Positions 1-9,069 of a stretch of DNA of 64,000 nt are shown piece by piece (the first letter of the stretch is position 1; each line of letters starts with the position of its first letter). This stretch comes from Candidatus Accumulibacter sp. ACC003 (GTDB lineage: Bacteria; Pseudomonadota; Gammaproteobacteria; Burkholderiales; Rhodocyclaceae): NCBI RefSeq assembly GCF_907163085.1, contig NZ_CAJQTX010000005.1:682001-746000 (forward strand), written 5' to 3'. Below the pieces are notes generated by a model. It did not search any database and had not been told where the DNA came from. It was given only the letters and a program-made list of their open reading frames with translations. The translations under genes and the position numbers were made by a program.

Positions 1-939
1 GGTGAGCGTGCGGTTGCGGGCGCCCTGATGCATGTCGCCGTGCAGCGCTGCGGCGTTCAAGCCAGCGAGGTTGAGGCGGTCGCTGACGGTATCGGCGTCA
101 CGCTTGGTGGCGGTGAATACCAGCGCCTGATCGATCGACGAGTCACGCAGCAGGTGGTCGAGAAGGCGGTTTTTGTGCGACAGGTCGTCGACAAAATGCA
201 TTCGCTGTTCGATGTTGTCGTGCCGCGTCGACGCCTCGTCGACACGAATCTGCAGGGCGTTGCGAGTCATCCGCTTGGCCATTTCGCCGACGGTGCCGTC
301 GAGCGTCGCCGAGAAAAGCATCGTCTGGCGACTGCCCGGGGTTGCCGCGACGATCCGTTCGATGTCTTCGATGAAACCCATGTCGAGCATCCGGTCGGCT
401 TCGTCGAGGACCAGCACCTGCAGCTGCGAGAAATCGATTTTGCCCGAGCTCATGTGGTCGATCAGGCGACCCGGCGTGGCGACCAGGATTTCCGGGTTGC
501 GGCCGAGCAGTTCCATCTGCTTCGGGTAGGGCATGCCACCGAGGATGGCGACGGCGTGCACGTTGGGCAGCTGCCGGCCATATTTGTCGGTGGCGGCGGT
601 GACCTGCAGAGCGAGTTCGCGGGTCGGCGTCAGGACCAGCATTCTGGGCTGTGCCGGCTGGAAGCGCTGCCGATCGTTAGAGCGGCCGCGGGCCGGACGC
701 CGTTCCGGGCTTGCCGGGCGAGCCGGGTCGGCGGCGCGCTCCTGTGAGGCGAAGCGATGTAGCGCAGGCAGCATGAAGGCGGCCGTCTTGCCCGAGCCGG
801 TCTGCGACGAAACCATCAAATCGCGGCCTTCGAGGGCTGCCGGAATGGCTTCTTTCTGGACGGACGTCGGGGCGCTGTAACCTGAATCGGTAAGTGCTTT
901 AAGGATGGCTGGATGAAGGCCGATTTCTGCAAAAGTCAT
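1..939 (-). CDS. rhlE: DEAD-box RNA helicase, RhlE type (C-terminus cut by window edge)
   Basis: ATP-dependent RNA helicase of the DEAD-box family, probably acting in ribosome assembly or RNA turnover. The reverse strand reads from an ATG at 939 without a stop to base 1, giving the first 313 residues. Motifs in order: a Q motif (PTSVQKEAI), Walker A (SQTGSGKT), PTRELA, TPGRL, the DEAD box in VLDEADRMLD, SAT, and the start of the second RecA domain (VFTATKRDAD, ALHGDMHQGARNRTL). An Arg/Pro-rich insert (about residues 70-85) lies between Walker A and PTRELA. An AG-rich stretch (AAGAGAGAA) just upstream serves as ribosome binding site. RhlE is the best match because the helicase core starts almost at residue 1. 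The missing C-terminal tail would separate RhlE from relatives such as DbpA or SrmB. Confidence 0.93.
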   Translation of the reverse strand, partial: MTFAEIGLHPAILKALTDSGYSAPTSVQKEAIPAALEGRDLMVSSQTGSGKTAAFMLPALHRFASQERAADPARPASPERRPARGRSNDRQRFQPAQPRMLVLTPTRELALQVTAATDKYGRQLPNVHAVAILGGMPYPKQMELLGRNPEILVATPGRLIDHMSSGKIDFSQLQVLVLDEADRMLDMGFIEDIERIVAATPGSRQTMLFSATLDGTVGEMAKRMTRNALQIRVDEASTRHDNIEQRMHFVDDLSHKNRLLDHLLRDSSIDQALVFTATKRDADTVSDRLNLAGLNAAALHGDMHQGARNRTLT

Positions 940-1206
940 GGTTCTCTCTTCGTTTGGGTGCGCTACGCCCTACCGTCACGGTATGGCGCGTTGGCAAGAA
1001 AAAAATGCAACGCCAACCAACGAAAAGCTGAGAAAGACTCTGATCGATTCGCAGGAGTCAGCAGCAATCGGCACAAAAGCTTTGTGCCGGGGCGGTGCTG
1101 ATTGAATCGACACCAGGGGGCAGGGGGGCTTGAGAATTAAGGCCAGGTTCGCGATGCTCGTCGCACTTCGCGATGAGTCCGCCAAGTGCAGCCGTGCATA
1201 ATAGCA
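940..1206. other. Intergenic region between ubiC and the helicase gene
   Basis: This stretch separates the ubiC stop from the helicase start, both on the minus strand. It must hold the helicase promoter, but I could not pick out a convincing -35/-10 pair. No hairpin with a T-run was seen after ubiC, and no ORF here has coding character. Confidence 0.4.
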
Positions 1207-1878
1207 CTATTTTGTGTCGCGATGATCTTTTCTTCGCTGAAAGTCTAATCCGCGACTCCTCTCCTGCCCCTCTGCCGGACGCTCCGGCGATGGCCGCTGG
1301 CCATCACGCTTGGCATGTGTTGCCGAGTCGACCGCGCCCAGTTGCAGCAGCCGCGGTGAAAAGACCTCGCTTACGAGCACCGACTGGGCGCCAAAACCGA
1401 AATGCGAGCGCCGCGCGCAGAGTGTGTCGGGAGGCCGTTTGGTCAGTTGCAGCGCGTCGATTGCTGGTGCAAAAAGAGCATGGCGACGATCCAGCGCCTT
1501 GAAGTGCATCGCGCCGCGGCTGAATCCGGGGTGCGCAAAAAGCAGCGCGCCGAGCGAGCGATTGCCCAGGCGCGCCAGCCAGACCAGGAGCGGCCCGCGT
1601 GGCCGCCGGGGCAGAACGGTGTGCGCGAAGACGACGATCTGGTCGTCACCGAGCAAGGCCACTTCGCGGATCCAGGCGCGCGTTCCGGGCACCATCCCCA
1701 GGGCCAGCGCTTCGTCGGCTGTCGGCATGCCGAGGCTCTGGCGCAGCACGCGCACCGTAAAGCGTCCGCGCGCCTGAATGCGGGCGGTCAGCGAACTCCG
1801 GTCACGCAGCCAGTGCCTGAAGGGCGCGTTCGCGGGCGTGCGCAGCAAGCTGCTGCGCCATCGCCGGTGGCCGCTCAT
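1207..1878 (-). CDS. ubiC: Chorismate lyase (chorismate--pyruvate lyase)
   Basis: Removes pyruvate from chorismate to give 4-hydroxybenzoate, the first committed step of ubiquinone synthesis, in the cytoplasm. The start at 1878 is chosen because the family fold begins shortly after it (FRHWLRDRSSLTARI). The conserved arginine lies in WIREV and the conserved glutamate in LVSEVFSP, matching WLREI and LLTELFLP of the E. coli enzyme. The family usually ends just after the glutamate motif near residue 165-190. Here a basic, low-complexity tail of about 45 residues continues to residue 223. The gene starts 29 bases after the DUF192 gene, so the two are probably co-transcribed. The usual partner ubiA is not adjacent. 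Confidence 0.85.
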   Translation of the reverse strand: MSGHRRWRSSLLRTPANAPFRHWLRDRSSLTARIQARGRFTVRVLRQSLGMPTADEALALGMVPGTRAWIREVALLGDDQIVVFAHTVLPRRPRGPLLVWLARLGNRSLGALLFAHPGFSRGAMHFKALDRRHALFAPAIDALQLTKRPPDTLCARRSHFGFGAQSVLVSEVFSPRLLQLGAVDSATHAKRDGQRPSPERPAEGQERSRGLDFQRRKDHRDTK

Positions 1879-1907
1879 TGCGGGAACGGTCCTGAGCCTA
1901 TCCAGGC

Positions 1908-2366
1908 CTACTGCGGACGCGGCGACTTGTCGATGCCGCCAATTCGGCTGCCAGGCTGGATTCCCTTGCTGGCGAACCAGTCGAGATTCATTTCCAGGGC
2001 GTAGCGCGCGGCGTTCGCCGCACAGTGCGAGTTCTCCGTTTGCGCCTGCATGTTCTCGATGTTCAGAATGCGCCCTTCCTCGTCGAGAAACGCCACCGAC
2101 AGCGGCAGATAGGTATTGCGCATCCACATGCAGTGGCGCGCCGGCTGGGCAAAGACAAAAAGCATGCCGTGGTTGGCCGGCATGCTGCGGCGATTCATCA
2201 ATCCCTGCTGCCGATTGGCGTCATTGGCTGCCACCTCGGCTTCGATGCGGTGAAAACCGGCGGTCAGCTCGATCGCCGCCAGTTGCGCGCCCGCCAGCGG
2301 CGACGCCAGCAAGGCGACCAGGGTAAGCAGGAAAAAAAGAGGCCTTGGCATCAACAACTCCGGCAT
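1908..2366 (-). CDS. DUF192 family exported protein
   Basis: Small DUF192 protein of 152 residues; the biochemical role of the family is not established. It begins with a clear signal peptide (PRPLFFLLTLVALLASPLAG, then AQLAA), so it should act in the periplasm. The family core follows: an IEAEVAAN strand, RQQGLMNRR, MLFVFAQP, CMWMRNT and SVAFLDEEG. CMWMRNT is the most characteristic block of the family. It lies upstream of ubiC on the same strand with a short gap, and downstream of the small basic protein gene. A shorter start at MPRPLFF (residue 6) is also possible and would keep the signal peptide. Confidence 0.85.
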   Translation of the reverse strand: MPELLMPRPLFFLLTLVALLASPLAGAQLAAIELTAGFHRIEAEVAANDANRQQGLMNRRSMPANHGMLFVFAQPARHCMWMRNTYLPLSVAFLDEEGRILNIENMQAQTENSHCAANAARYALEMNLDWFASKGIQPGSRIGGIDKSPRPQ

Positions 2367-2438
2367 GGACTATGGATTGGGGACGGCGATCGAGTACGGC
2401 AAACGGTCTGGCAGCAACACGTCAGAGTGCGCCGTCCG

Positions 2439-2711
2439 CTATTTCTTCCGCGTGCTCTTTTTCCCGGCGGCGCCGGGGGTCTTCTTGCCGGATGCCGCCT
2501 TGCTGTCACTGGCGGCCTTGCCGGACTTCGCCTTCGCTACCGGCACCGTAACTTGCTTCGCCGTCGGCTTTGGCCTGGCTCCGGCGTCACCGAAGCTTAC
2601 CGGGGCGTCGGCATTCTCGGCCGCTTTCGGTACCTTCTGTGCCGTCGCCACGGATAGTGACAAACCTGCGGCGAGCAGTCCGCACAGCAGTGGTTTTATG
2701 TTCCAGTTCAT
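2439..2711 (-). CDS. Small exported Lys/Ala-rich protein, function unknown
   Basis: A 90-residue protein not recognised as any named family. Residues 1-24 form a signal peptide (LLCGLLAAGLSLSVATA, then QK). The mature part is low in complexity and rich in Lys, Ala, Gly and Ser, with repeated AKAKSGKAAS / SKAASGKK units and a strongly basic end (GKKSTRKK). Its composition resembles histone-H1-like tails, but the signal peptide argues for export. It lies 85 bases downstream of nirN on the same strand and may be the last gene of the nir transcript. A role in binding an acidic polymer is only a guess. Confidence 0.6.
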   Translation of the reverse strand: MNWNIKPLLCGLLAAGLSLSVATAQKVPKAAENADAPVSFGDAGARPKPTAKQVTVPVAKAKSGKAASDSKAASGKKTPGAAGKKSTRKK

Positions 2712-2796
2712 GGCAGCGTTCCCGACCCGTCCGTTTCAGCAATTCTCGCGTTCTGCAGGCGGCGGCTGGCTGGCGTCAGCCGCGATGCCCGCCAGG

Positions 2797-4404
2797 TCAG
2801 TGGCTGGTGCCTTCGGAGCGCGATATTTTATTCCACACGTTGTACTTGCCGACCGGTTTGCTGGCCGGGATGCGCTTCACTTCTTTCAGCGTCCGGGTGT
2901 CGATGACCACCAGCGCGCCATCCATCTCCCACAGACTGGCCAGCGCATAACGTCCGTCGCGGGTGAACTCGACATGCGCCAGCGTCTGTCCGGGCTCGGC
3001 CTCGATTCTACCGACGACTTCGAGCGTCTGCTTGTCGATGATCTGCAGCTTGTTCCTGTGCTCCTTGCTCATCATCGAGTCGGTGAAGGCGTAGCGGCTG
3101 TTTTCGTGGCTGCGCAGGAAGAAACCCGGGCCGAGGGTCTTGATTTCCTTGATCGTCTCATAGGTTTCCAGGTCGATAACGGTAACCACGCCTTCGTTCA
3201 GGTTTGGCGAGGCCATCACCGTCCGCTGGCGACCGCTCGGGTCTTGCCATTGCCAGGTAATTCCCGAGCCAAGATGGGGCATACCCGGTAGGTCGAGGTC
3301 GGCGATCTTCTTGCGACCGTCGAGAAAGATCACTTGTCCCTTGCTCGCCGAGCGTGATGCCCCGAGGATCTCGTGGTAGCTCTGGGTAAAGAAGAAATCG
3401 TCGAGGTAGTCCTTGAGCAGCGTTCGCCGTGGGTAGAACATGCCCGGCGTGAAGTGTCCTTCCTTGTACTGGTAGTCGTGTACCAGGCCTTCGGCGACGG
3501 GCTCGGCCTGCGGGTCATAACTGATCTCCCAGACTTCGGGAACGTCCTTGAGAGCGGCGACGAAACTCTTGCGCGGCGCCGCGTCATAGACTGCCGAGAC
3601 CCGCGAAGTCTTGTCGCCGGCGGCATTGAGCGTCGGGATGACCTTCACCAGCGAGAGGTCGCTGGCGTCGAGCAGCACCAGGCTGTGCGGCAGGTAGTTG
3701 GCGACCATCAGCCATTTGCCGTCGCCCGAAACCGCCGCGTTGCGCGTGTTCAGGCCGGCGCGGATCTCGGCGACGACGACCAGATTGTAGATGTCGAACT
3801 TGGTGATCCAGCCGTCGCGCGAAGCGAAATAAACAAAACGCCCGTCCGGCGAGAATTTCGGTCCGCCGTGCAGCGCGTAGCGGCTGGGAAAACGGTATAG
3901 CCGCTCGAGCTTGTCGCCGTCGAGCACCGAAACGTGATGATCGCCGGTCTCGACGACGATGAACAGATTCAGCGGGTCGGCACCCTGCAGCCCGGGGCCG
4001 GGCTGTGCCGGCAGCTTCGCGGCGTCGGCGTTGAGCAGCTGCGAATTGCGGATCTGTGCTTCGCCCCAAACTGGCGCCGGGGTCACCGTGCTGTAGATCA
4101 GTTCAGCGAGTTGCGCCACTTCTGCAGCGCTCAGCTGGTCGCCGAAAGCCGGCATCTGTGTCGCCACCCGCCCTTCGCTGATGACCTTCAAAGCCTCCGG
4201 CTTGCGCAGCCGTTCGAGGTTTTCCGGCAGCAGCGCCGGGCCGACGCCGCCAAAGCGGTCTTCGCCGTGACACGCGGCGCAGTGTTCCTTGTAGAGCGCG
4301 TCGACGCGGCTTGCGCCGCTGGCTTCGGCGGCGCTGGCCAGCGCCGAGCCGCCGCCAAGAGAGAGCAGCAGGCAGCCGGCCGAAATCCCCAGCCGCCAGT
4401 TCAT
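2797..4404 (-). CDS. nirN: Cytochrome c / heme d1 protein NirN
   Basis: Periplasmic c-type cytochrome of the NirN type, which carries out the last oxidation (dihydro-heme d1 to heme d1) in making the cofactor of cytochrome cd1 nitrite reductase. The 535-residue product has a signal peptide (residues 1-25), one CAACH heme c site at 42-46, and then an eight-bladed d1-type propeller from about residue 130. It ends in the KPVGKYNVWNK block shared by NirN, NirF and NirS. The ATG at 4404 overlaps the nirJ stop (ATGA), so translation is coupled. The ORF could extend upstream inside nirJ, but only this start gives a signal peptide. NirS itself is the alternative; the heme-proximal PALLPENLERL block and the pairing with nirJ favour NirN. 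Confidence 0.85.
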   Translation of the reverse strand: MNWRLGISAGCLLLSLGGGSALASAAEASGASRVDALYKEHCAACHGEDRFGGVGPALLPENLERLRKPEALKVISEGRVATQMPAFGDQLSAAEVAQLAELIYSTVTPAPVWGEAQIRNSQLLNADAAKLPAQPGPGLQGADPLNLFIVVETGDHHVSVLDGDKLERLYRFPSRYALHGGPKFSPDGRFVYFASRDGWITKFDIYNLVVVAEIRAGLNTRNAAVSGDGKWLMVANYLPHSLVLLDASDLSLVKVIPTLNAAGDKTSRVSAVYDAAPRKSFVAALKDVPEVWEISYDPQAEPVAEGLVHDYQYKEGHFTPGMFYPRRTLLKDYLDDFFFTQSYHEILGASRSASKGQVIFLDGRKKIADLDLPGMPHLGSGITWQWQDPSGRQRTVMASPNLNEGVVTVIDLETYETIKEIKTLGPGFFLRSHENSRYAFTDSMMSKEHRNKLQIIDKQTLEVVGRIEAEPGQTLAHVEFTRDGRYALASLWEMDGALVVIDTRTLKEVKRIPASKPVGKYNVWNKISRSEGTSH

Positions 4405-5597
4405 GACGCTCTCCGCAGGCGAATGTAGGGACTGACGGTGAGGCGTTCGCGGCCGGGCTCGACGCCGATTTCGTCGTCGTCGAGATAACAGCCGGGATCT
4501 TCGGCCCAGGCGTCGCCGGTCAACTGCTGGGCACGTACGCGCGTGTTGCCATTGCAGATATCGAAGTGCTGACAGTCGCCGCAGCGTCCGGAAACGTGCC
4601 GCGGGAATTGTTTCAGGCCGGCCATCAGCGGATCGGAAAGATCCATCCAGATTTCCGAAAACGGCCGCTGGCGAATGTTGCCGAGGCTGTAATGCCACCA
4701 CATGGTGTCGGGATGGACGTTGCCGAGATTATCGATGTTGGCGACGTTGACGCCCGACGAGTTACCACCCCACTGTGCCAGGCGGGCACGGATATTGGCC
4801 GCCTTGTCGGGAAACTTCTTCTGCACCCAGTGCAGGAAGTAGACGCCATCGGCGTCGTTGTTGCCCGTCGTGAACTCCTTGTGCCGGCCCCGTTGCTGGT
4901 ATTCCAAGCAGGTATCGAACAGCAGATCCATCGCCCAGCGTGTCAGCTTGTGCTGCGCGTCGTCCTTGCGGTTCTTGTTGCCGCGACCGGCATAGTTGAG
5001 GTGCGAGAAGTAAAAGCGGTCGATGCCTTCGTCTTCGACGAGTTCGAGCAGACGTGGCAGATCGTGGGCGTTGTCCTGGGTCATCGTGAAGCGCACGCCG
5101 ATTTTCAGTCCGAGGTCCCGGCACAGGCGAATGCCTTTCAGCGACGCCTCGAAAGCCCCTTGCATACGCCGGAACTTGTCGTGCGTTTCGCCCATGCCGT
5201 CGAGAGAGACCCCGACGTAGTCGAAATCACAGTCAGCGATGCGATCGATGTTCGAGGCGTCGATCAGCGTACCGTTCGACGACAGTCCGACGTAGAAGCC
5301 CATTCCTTTGGCGCGCCGGGCGATGTCGAAGATATCGGGCCGCAGCAGTGGTTCGCCGCCGGAGAGAATCAGCACCGGCACACGAAAGCGCTTGAGGTCG
5401 TCCATCACCGCAAAGATCTCGTCGGTGCTCAGCTCGCCGGGGAAGTCCTTGTCGGCAGAAATCGAATAGCAGTGCTTGCACGTCAGGTTGCAACGGCGGA
5501 TGAGATTCCAGATCACCACCGGTGCCGGTGGGTTCTGCTTGGGGCCCGGCTGCCTGGGCGCGGAAAGTTCCTGCATGTACTGGGAAATCCGAAACAT
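4401..5597 (-). CDS. nirJ: Heme d1 biosynthesis radical SAM protein NirJ
   Basis: Radical SAM enzyme of heme d1 synthesis, which removes propionate side chains from 12,18-didecarboxysiroheme. The 398-residue protein has the radical SAM cluster motif at C36, C40 and C43 (RRCNLTCKHCYS), the SAM-binding GGEP motif (LILSGGEPLL), and a C-terminal cysteine-rich SPASM-like region (CGDCQHFDIC...C) for an auxiliary cluster. Length and the start MFRISQYMQ fit NirJ well. It is the first gene of a two-gene overlap with nirN, and an FNR/Dnr-type box sits upstream at the spacing of an activated promoter. This links the operon to denitrifying growth without oxygen. The nitrite reductase nirS and the other d1 genes must lie elsewhere. 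Confidence 0.92.
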   Translation of the reverse strand: MFRISQYMQELSAPRQPGPKQNPPAPVVIWNLIRRCNLTCKHCYSISADKDFPGELSTDEIFAVMDDLKRFRVPVLILSGGEPLLRPDIFDIARRAKGMGFYVGLSSNGTLIDASNIDRIADCDFDYVGVSLDGMGETHDKFRRMQGAFEASLKGIRLCRDLGLKIGVRFTMTQDNAHDLPRLLELVEDEGIDRFYFSHLNYAGRGNKNRKDDAQHKLTRWAMDLLFDTCLEYQQRGRHKEFTTGNNDADGVYFLHWVQKKFPDKAANIRARLAQWGGNSSGVNVANIDNLGNVHPDTMWWHYSLGNIRQRPFSEIWMDLSDPLMAGLKQFPRHVSGRCGDCQHFDICNGNTRVRAQQLTGDAWAEDPGCYLDDDEIGVEPGRERLTVSPYIRLRRAS

Positions 5598-5623
5598 CGT
5601 GCACTCCCCGAAGGAAATCGGCC

Positions 5624-5629
5624 ATTAGA
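5624..5629 (-). promoter_or_regulatory. Predicted -10 element of the nirJ promoter
   Basis: TCTAAT on the minus strand matches TATAAT at five of six bases. It is correctly spaced from the FNR-type box (centre to predicted start about 41 bases). A GGGGAG ribosome binding site lies just before the nirJ ATG. No separate -35 hexamer is visible, as expected where FNR replaces it. Confidence 0.55.
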
Positions 5630-5651
5630 GAACACGCCTGGCGAGCTGGCC

Positions 5652-5665
5652 TTGACGTGGATCAA
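5652..5665 (-). promoter_or_regulatory. FNR/Dnr-type binding box upstream of nirJ
   Basis: On the minus strand this reads TTGATCCACGTCAA, nine of ten half-site bases matching the FNR consensus TTGAT-N4-ATCAA. Its centre lies about 41 bases upstream of the start predicted from the -10 element at 5624-5629, which is the position of a class II FNR/Dnr-activated promoter. This predicts induction of nirJN under low oxygen or nitric oxide. Confidence 0.75.
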
Positions 5666-5878
5666 GCCGCACATGATACAGTGCCGGGCGACTCGCCTGG
5701 CGCCGCTGACCACGCACGGGGCCGGGCGGGCGCTCATCAACTGTTGTCGGCAGGCGATTGGCCCGTTGGCGTCGATGGCGCCTTCGTCGCCCGCTACGGC
5801 CCGTCCTTTCATGAAGGTTTTTCGAAGTTCACTGGCGCATGATGGTCACCAAGAACGGTGCGTCCTGGCAACGAGCCA

Positions 5879-7039
5879 ATGGCCCCTGAGTTTCTTCCCG
5901 GCAACCGGCTGACGCTACTGAATAGCGGCGTCGAGTACTTCCCGGAACTGATCAAGGCGATCGACGGGGCGCAGCGTGACGTCCATCTCGAAAGCTATAT
6001 TTTCGAGGATGATGCCACCGGCCGCGCCGTCGCCGACGCCCTGAGCAAGGCCGCGCGACGTGGCGTTACGGTGCGCGTCCTGGTCGACGGTTTCGGCGCG
6101 CGCGAGTTCGCCGACCGCCTGCAACCGGCGCTGGTCGCGGCGGGTGTGCAGGCCATCATCTACCGGCCCGACATTGCCAGCTTCCAGTTGCGTCGCCATC
6201 GCCTGCGGCGGCTGCATCGCAAGCTCGCGGCGATCGACGGTGAGATCGCTTTCATCGGCGGCATCAACATCATCGACGATCTCAACACCCCGCATCAGCT
6301 GCCGCCGCGCTACGACTACGCCGTGCGCGTCGAAGGCCCGCTACTGGCACCCGTTCAGCAGGCCTTGCACCGTCTGTGGGAAATCGTCCTGTGGGCCAAG
6401 CTCAACCGGCGCTACCGCGTACCGCACGGCTCGCCGACCGCAAGCGCGGCGCGCGGTGAACAAAGCGCGGCATTTCTGGTGCGCGACAACATCCGCCACC
6501 GCCGCGACATCGAGGACGCCTACCTCGAGGCGATTGACGCCGCACAGGAAGATATCGTTCTCGCCAGCGCCTACTTTCTGCCCGGGCGGCGCTTCCGCAA
6601 GGCCTTGCACGGCGCTGCGCGACGCGGCGTACGGGTGATCATCCTGCTGCAGGGGCGCGTCGAGTATCGCTTGCTGCACTACGCCACGCAGGCGCTCTAC
6701 GGCCGCCTGCTTGGTGCCGGGATCCGTGTCTTCGAATATCGGCGCAGCTTCCTGCACGCCAAGGTGGCGGTCGTCGACCGCCAGTGGGCGACCGTCGGTT
6801 CGTCGAATATCGACCCGTTCAGCCTCTTGCTGGCGAGAGAGGCGAACATCGTCGTCAAGGATGCGCTGTTTGCCGAAACGCTGCGGCGGAGTCTTGATCA
6901 AGCGATGCGCGATGGCGCCCGCGAGTTGCCGATCGATAGCTGGAAGCGCTTGCCGTGGCATTCGCGCGTCTTGCGCTGGGCCAGTTACAACCTGGTGCGC
7001 GTGCTGGTCGGCATCGCCGGTTACGGCGGCAAGCGTTAG
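5879..7039 (+). CDS. clsB: Cardiolipin synthase, ClsB type (phospholipase D superfamily)
   Basis: Membrane-associated phospholipase D superfamily enzyme that makes cardiolipin, probably from phosphatidylglycerol. Two catalytic HKD-type motifs are present: HRKLAAIDGEIAFIGG in the first half and HAKVAVVDRQWATVGSSN in the second, each followed by the usual Gly/Ser-rich strand. The opening PGNRLTLLNSGVEYFPELIKAI and the lack of two N-terminal membrane helices fit ClsB rather than ClsA. The ATG at 5879 is chosen; an in-frame GTG at 5858 would add seven residues. It stands alone, divergent from nirJ and convergent with gluQ 11 bases away. Confidence 0.88.
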   Translation: MAPEFLPGNRLTLLNSGVEYFPELIKAIDGAQRDVHLESYIFEDDATGRAVADALSKAARRGVTVRVLVDGFGAREFADRLQPALVAAGVQAIIYRPDIASFQLRRHRLRRLHRKLAAIDGEIAFIGGINIIDDLNTPHQLPPRYDYAVRVEGPLLAPVQQALHRLWEIVLWAKLNRRYRVPHGSPTASAARGEQSAAFLVRDNIRHRRDIEDAYLEAIDAAQEDIVLASAYFLPGRRFRKALHGAARRGVRVIILLQGRVEYRLLHYATQALYGRLLGAGIRVFEYRRSFLHAKVAVVDRQWATVGSSNIDPFSLLLAREANIVVKDALFAETLRRSLDQAMRDGARELPIDSWKRLPWHSRVLRWASYNLVRVLVGIAGYGGKR

Positions 7040-7050
7040 GGCGATTGCCG

Positions 7051-8034
7051 TCATTTCCCGGCAATTGCCTCACCGGGAAAGACGCCGCGCCGCGCCGGTA
7101 CGCGCTCGATCGACCAGGCAGCGATCGCCCAGGACCAGAAATCGGTCAGCGAACCGGCGCTGATTTCCTGCGGTACCGGGTGGCCGAGAAAGTTTAGTGC
7201 CGCCGCCAGTAGCGCGCTGCCCGCGGCCGGGTCGACGGCGGCCGCCCGCGTCTGTTTGGAAAGCTTCTCGCCCGCGGCATTGATCACTACCGGCAGGTGC
7301 GCGTAAGTCGGCGTCGGCAAGCGCAGCCGCTGCTGCAGCCAGATCTGACGCGCCGTCGAGTCGAGCAGGTCGACGCCGCGGACGACTGCGGTGACCCCTT
7401 GCGCCGCGTCGTCGGCGACCACTGCCAGCTGGTAGGCATACTGCCCGTCGGCGCGCAGCAGGATGATGTCGCCGACGGCGCACTCGAGGTTCTGCGCGTG
7501 CCGCCCCTGCACCCGGTCGTCGAAGGCGAGGCACTGGTCCGGCAGGCGCAAGCGCCAGGCGCGCGCCGCGCGTCCACCGGCGAGACCGCCGCGACACGTT
7601 CCGGGATAGACCTGGCCGCCGTCTACTGATCGGCGGGGCGAAAGCTCGGCAATCTCGCGCCGCGAGCACGCGCAGGGGTAGACGTCGCCGTCGAGTTGCA
7701 GGCGGACCAGCGCCGCGTGATAGAAATCGAGGCGCCGGCTCTGCAGCACCAGCTCGCCATCCCAGGCAAAGCCGAAGCCGTCGAGCGTCCGCAGGATGTC
7801 GTCCACGGCGCCGCGCTGCGTCCGCTGCTGGTCGACGTCTTCAATGCGCAGCAGCCACTCGCCGTCGTGTGCGCGGGCGTCGAGATAGCTGCCCAGCGCT
7901 GCGACCAGCGAGCCAAAGTGCAGAGGGCCGCTCGGCGACGGCGCAAAACGGCCACGGTAGGCTCGGCGCTTACTGCCGTCATCGGGCCTGGCGGGGCTGA
8001 GCTGCGTCGCGACGCTGGCAGCGTTAGTGCTCAT
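7051..8034 (-). CDS. gluQ: Glutamyl-Q tRNA(Asp) synthetase
   Basis: Truncated glutamyl-tRNA synthetase paralogue that attaches glutamate to the queuosine base in the anticodon of tRNA-Asp. The HIGH-like signature is PSPSGPLHFGS and the KMSKS-like loop is EKLSKQTRA. Zinc ligands typical of the family are seen (CACS, then Y and C in YPGTC). The product has 327 residues and lacks the anticodon-binding domain of full GluRS, as expected. The first 25 or so residues before RGRFAPSPSG are low in complexity, so a later start is possible. It is divergent from argB. Confidence 0.92.
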   Translation of the reverse strand: MSTNAASVATQLSPARPDDGSKRRAYRGRFAPSPSGPLHFGSLVAALGSYLDARAHDGEWLLRIEDVDQQRTQRGAVDDILRTLDGFGFAWDGELVLQSRRLDFYHAALVRLQLDGDVYPCACSRREIAELSPRRSVDGGQVYPGTCRGGLAGGRAARAWRLRLPDQCLAFDDRVQGRHAQNLECAVGDIILLRADGQYAYQLAVVADDAAQGVTAVVRGVDLLDSTARQIWLQQRLRLPTPTYAHLPVVINAAGEKLSKQTRAAAVDPAAGSALLAAALNFLGHPVPQEISAGSLTDFWSWAIAAWSIERVPARRGVFPGEAIAGK

Positions 8035-8136
8035 CGCGCTTTTCGGCGACCGATTGGCCGCGACCTGATGCGTCGCTCATCCGCTCGACCACCGTCCGCC
8101 GCGCCCGCGCTCGCCATTTCCAGCGCCGCCGCGTAA

Positions 8137-9054
<918 letters not shown>

Positions 9055-9069
9055 GATCGGGAGACCCGG

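Noticed and set aside
2797-4404. NirS (cytochrome cd1 nitrite reductase) as identity of the heme c/d1 protein
   Set aside because: The protein overlaps nirJ and has the NirN-type heme-proximal region. NirS is usually longer and heads its own operon. NirN fits better, but a tree would settle it.
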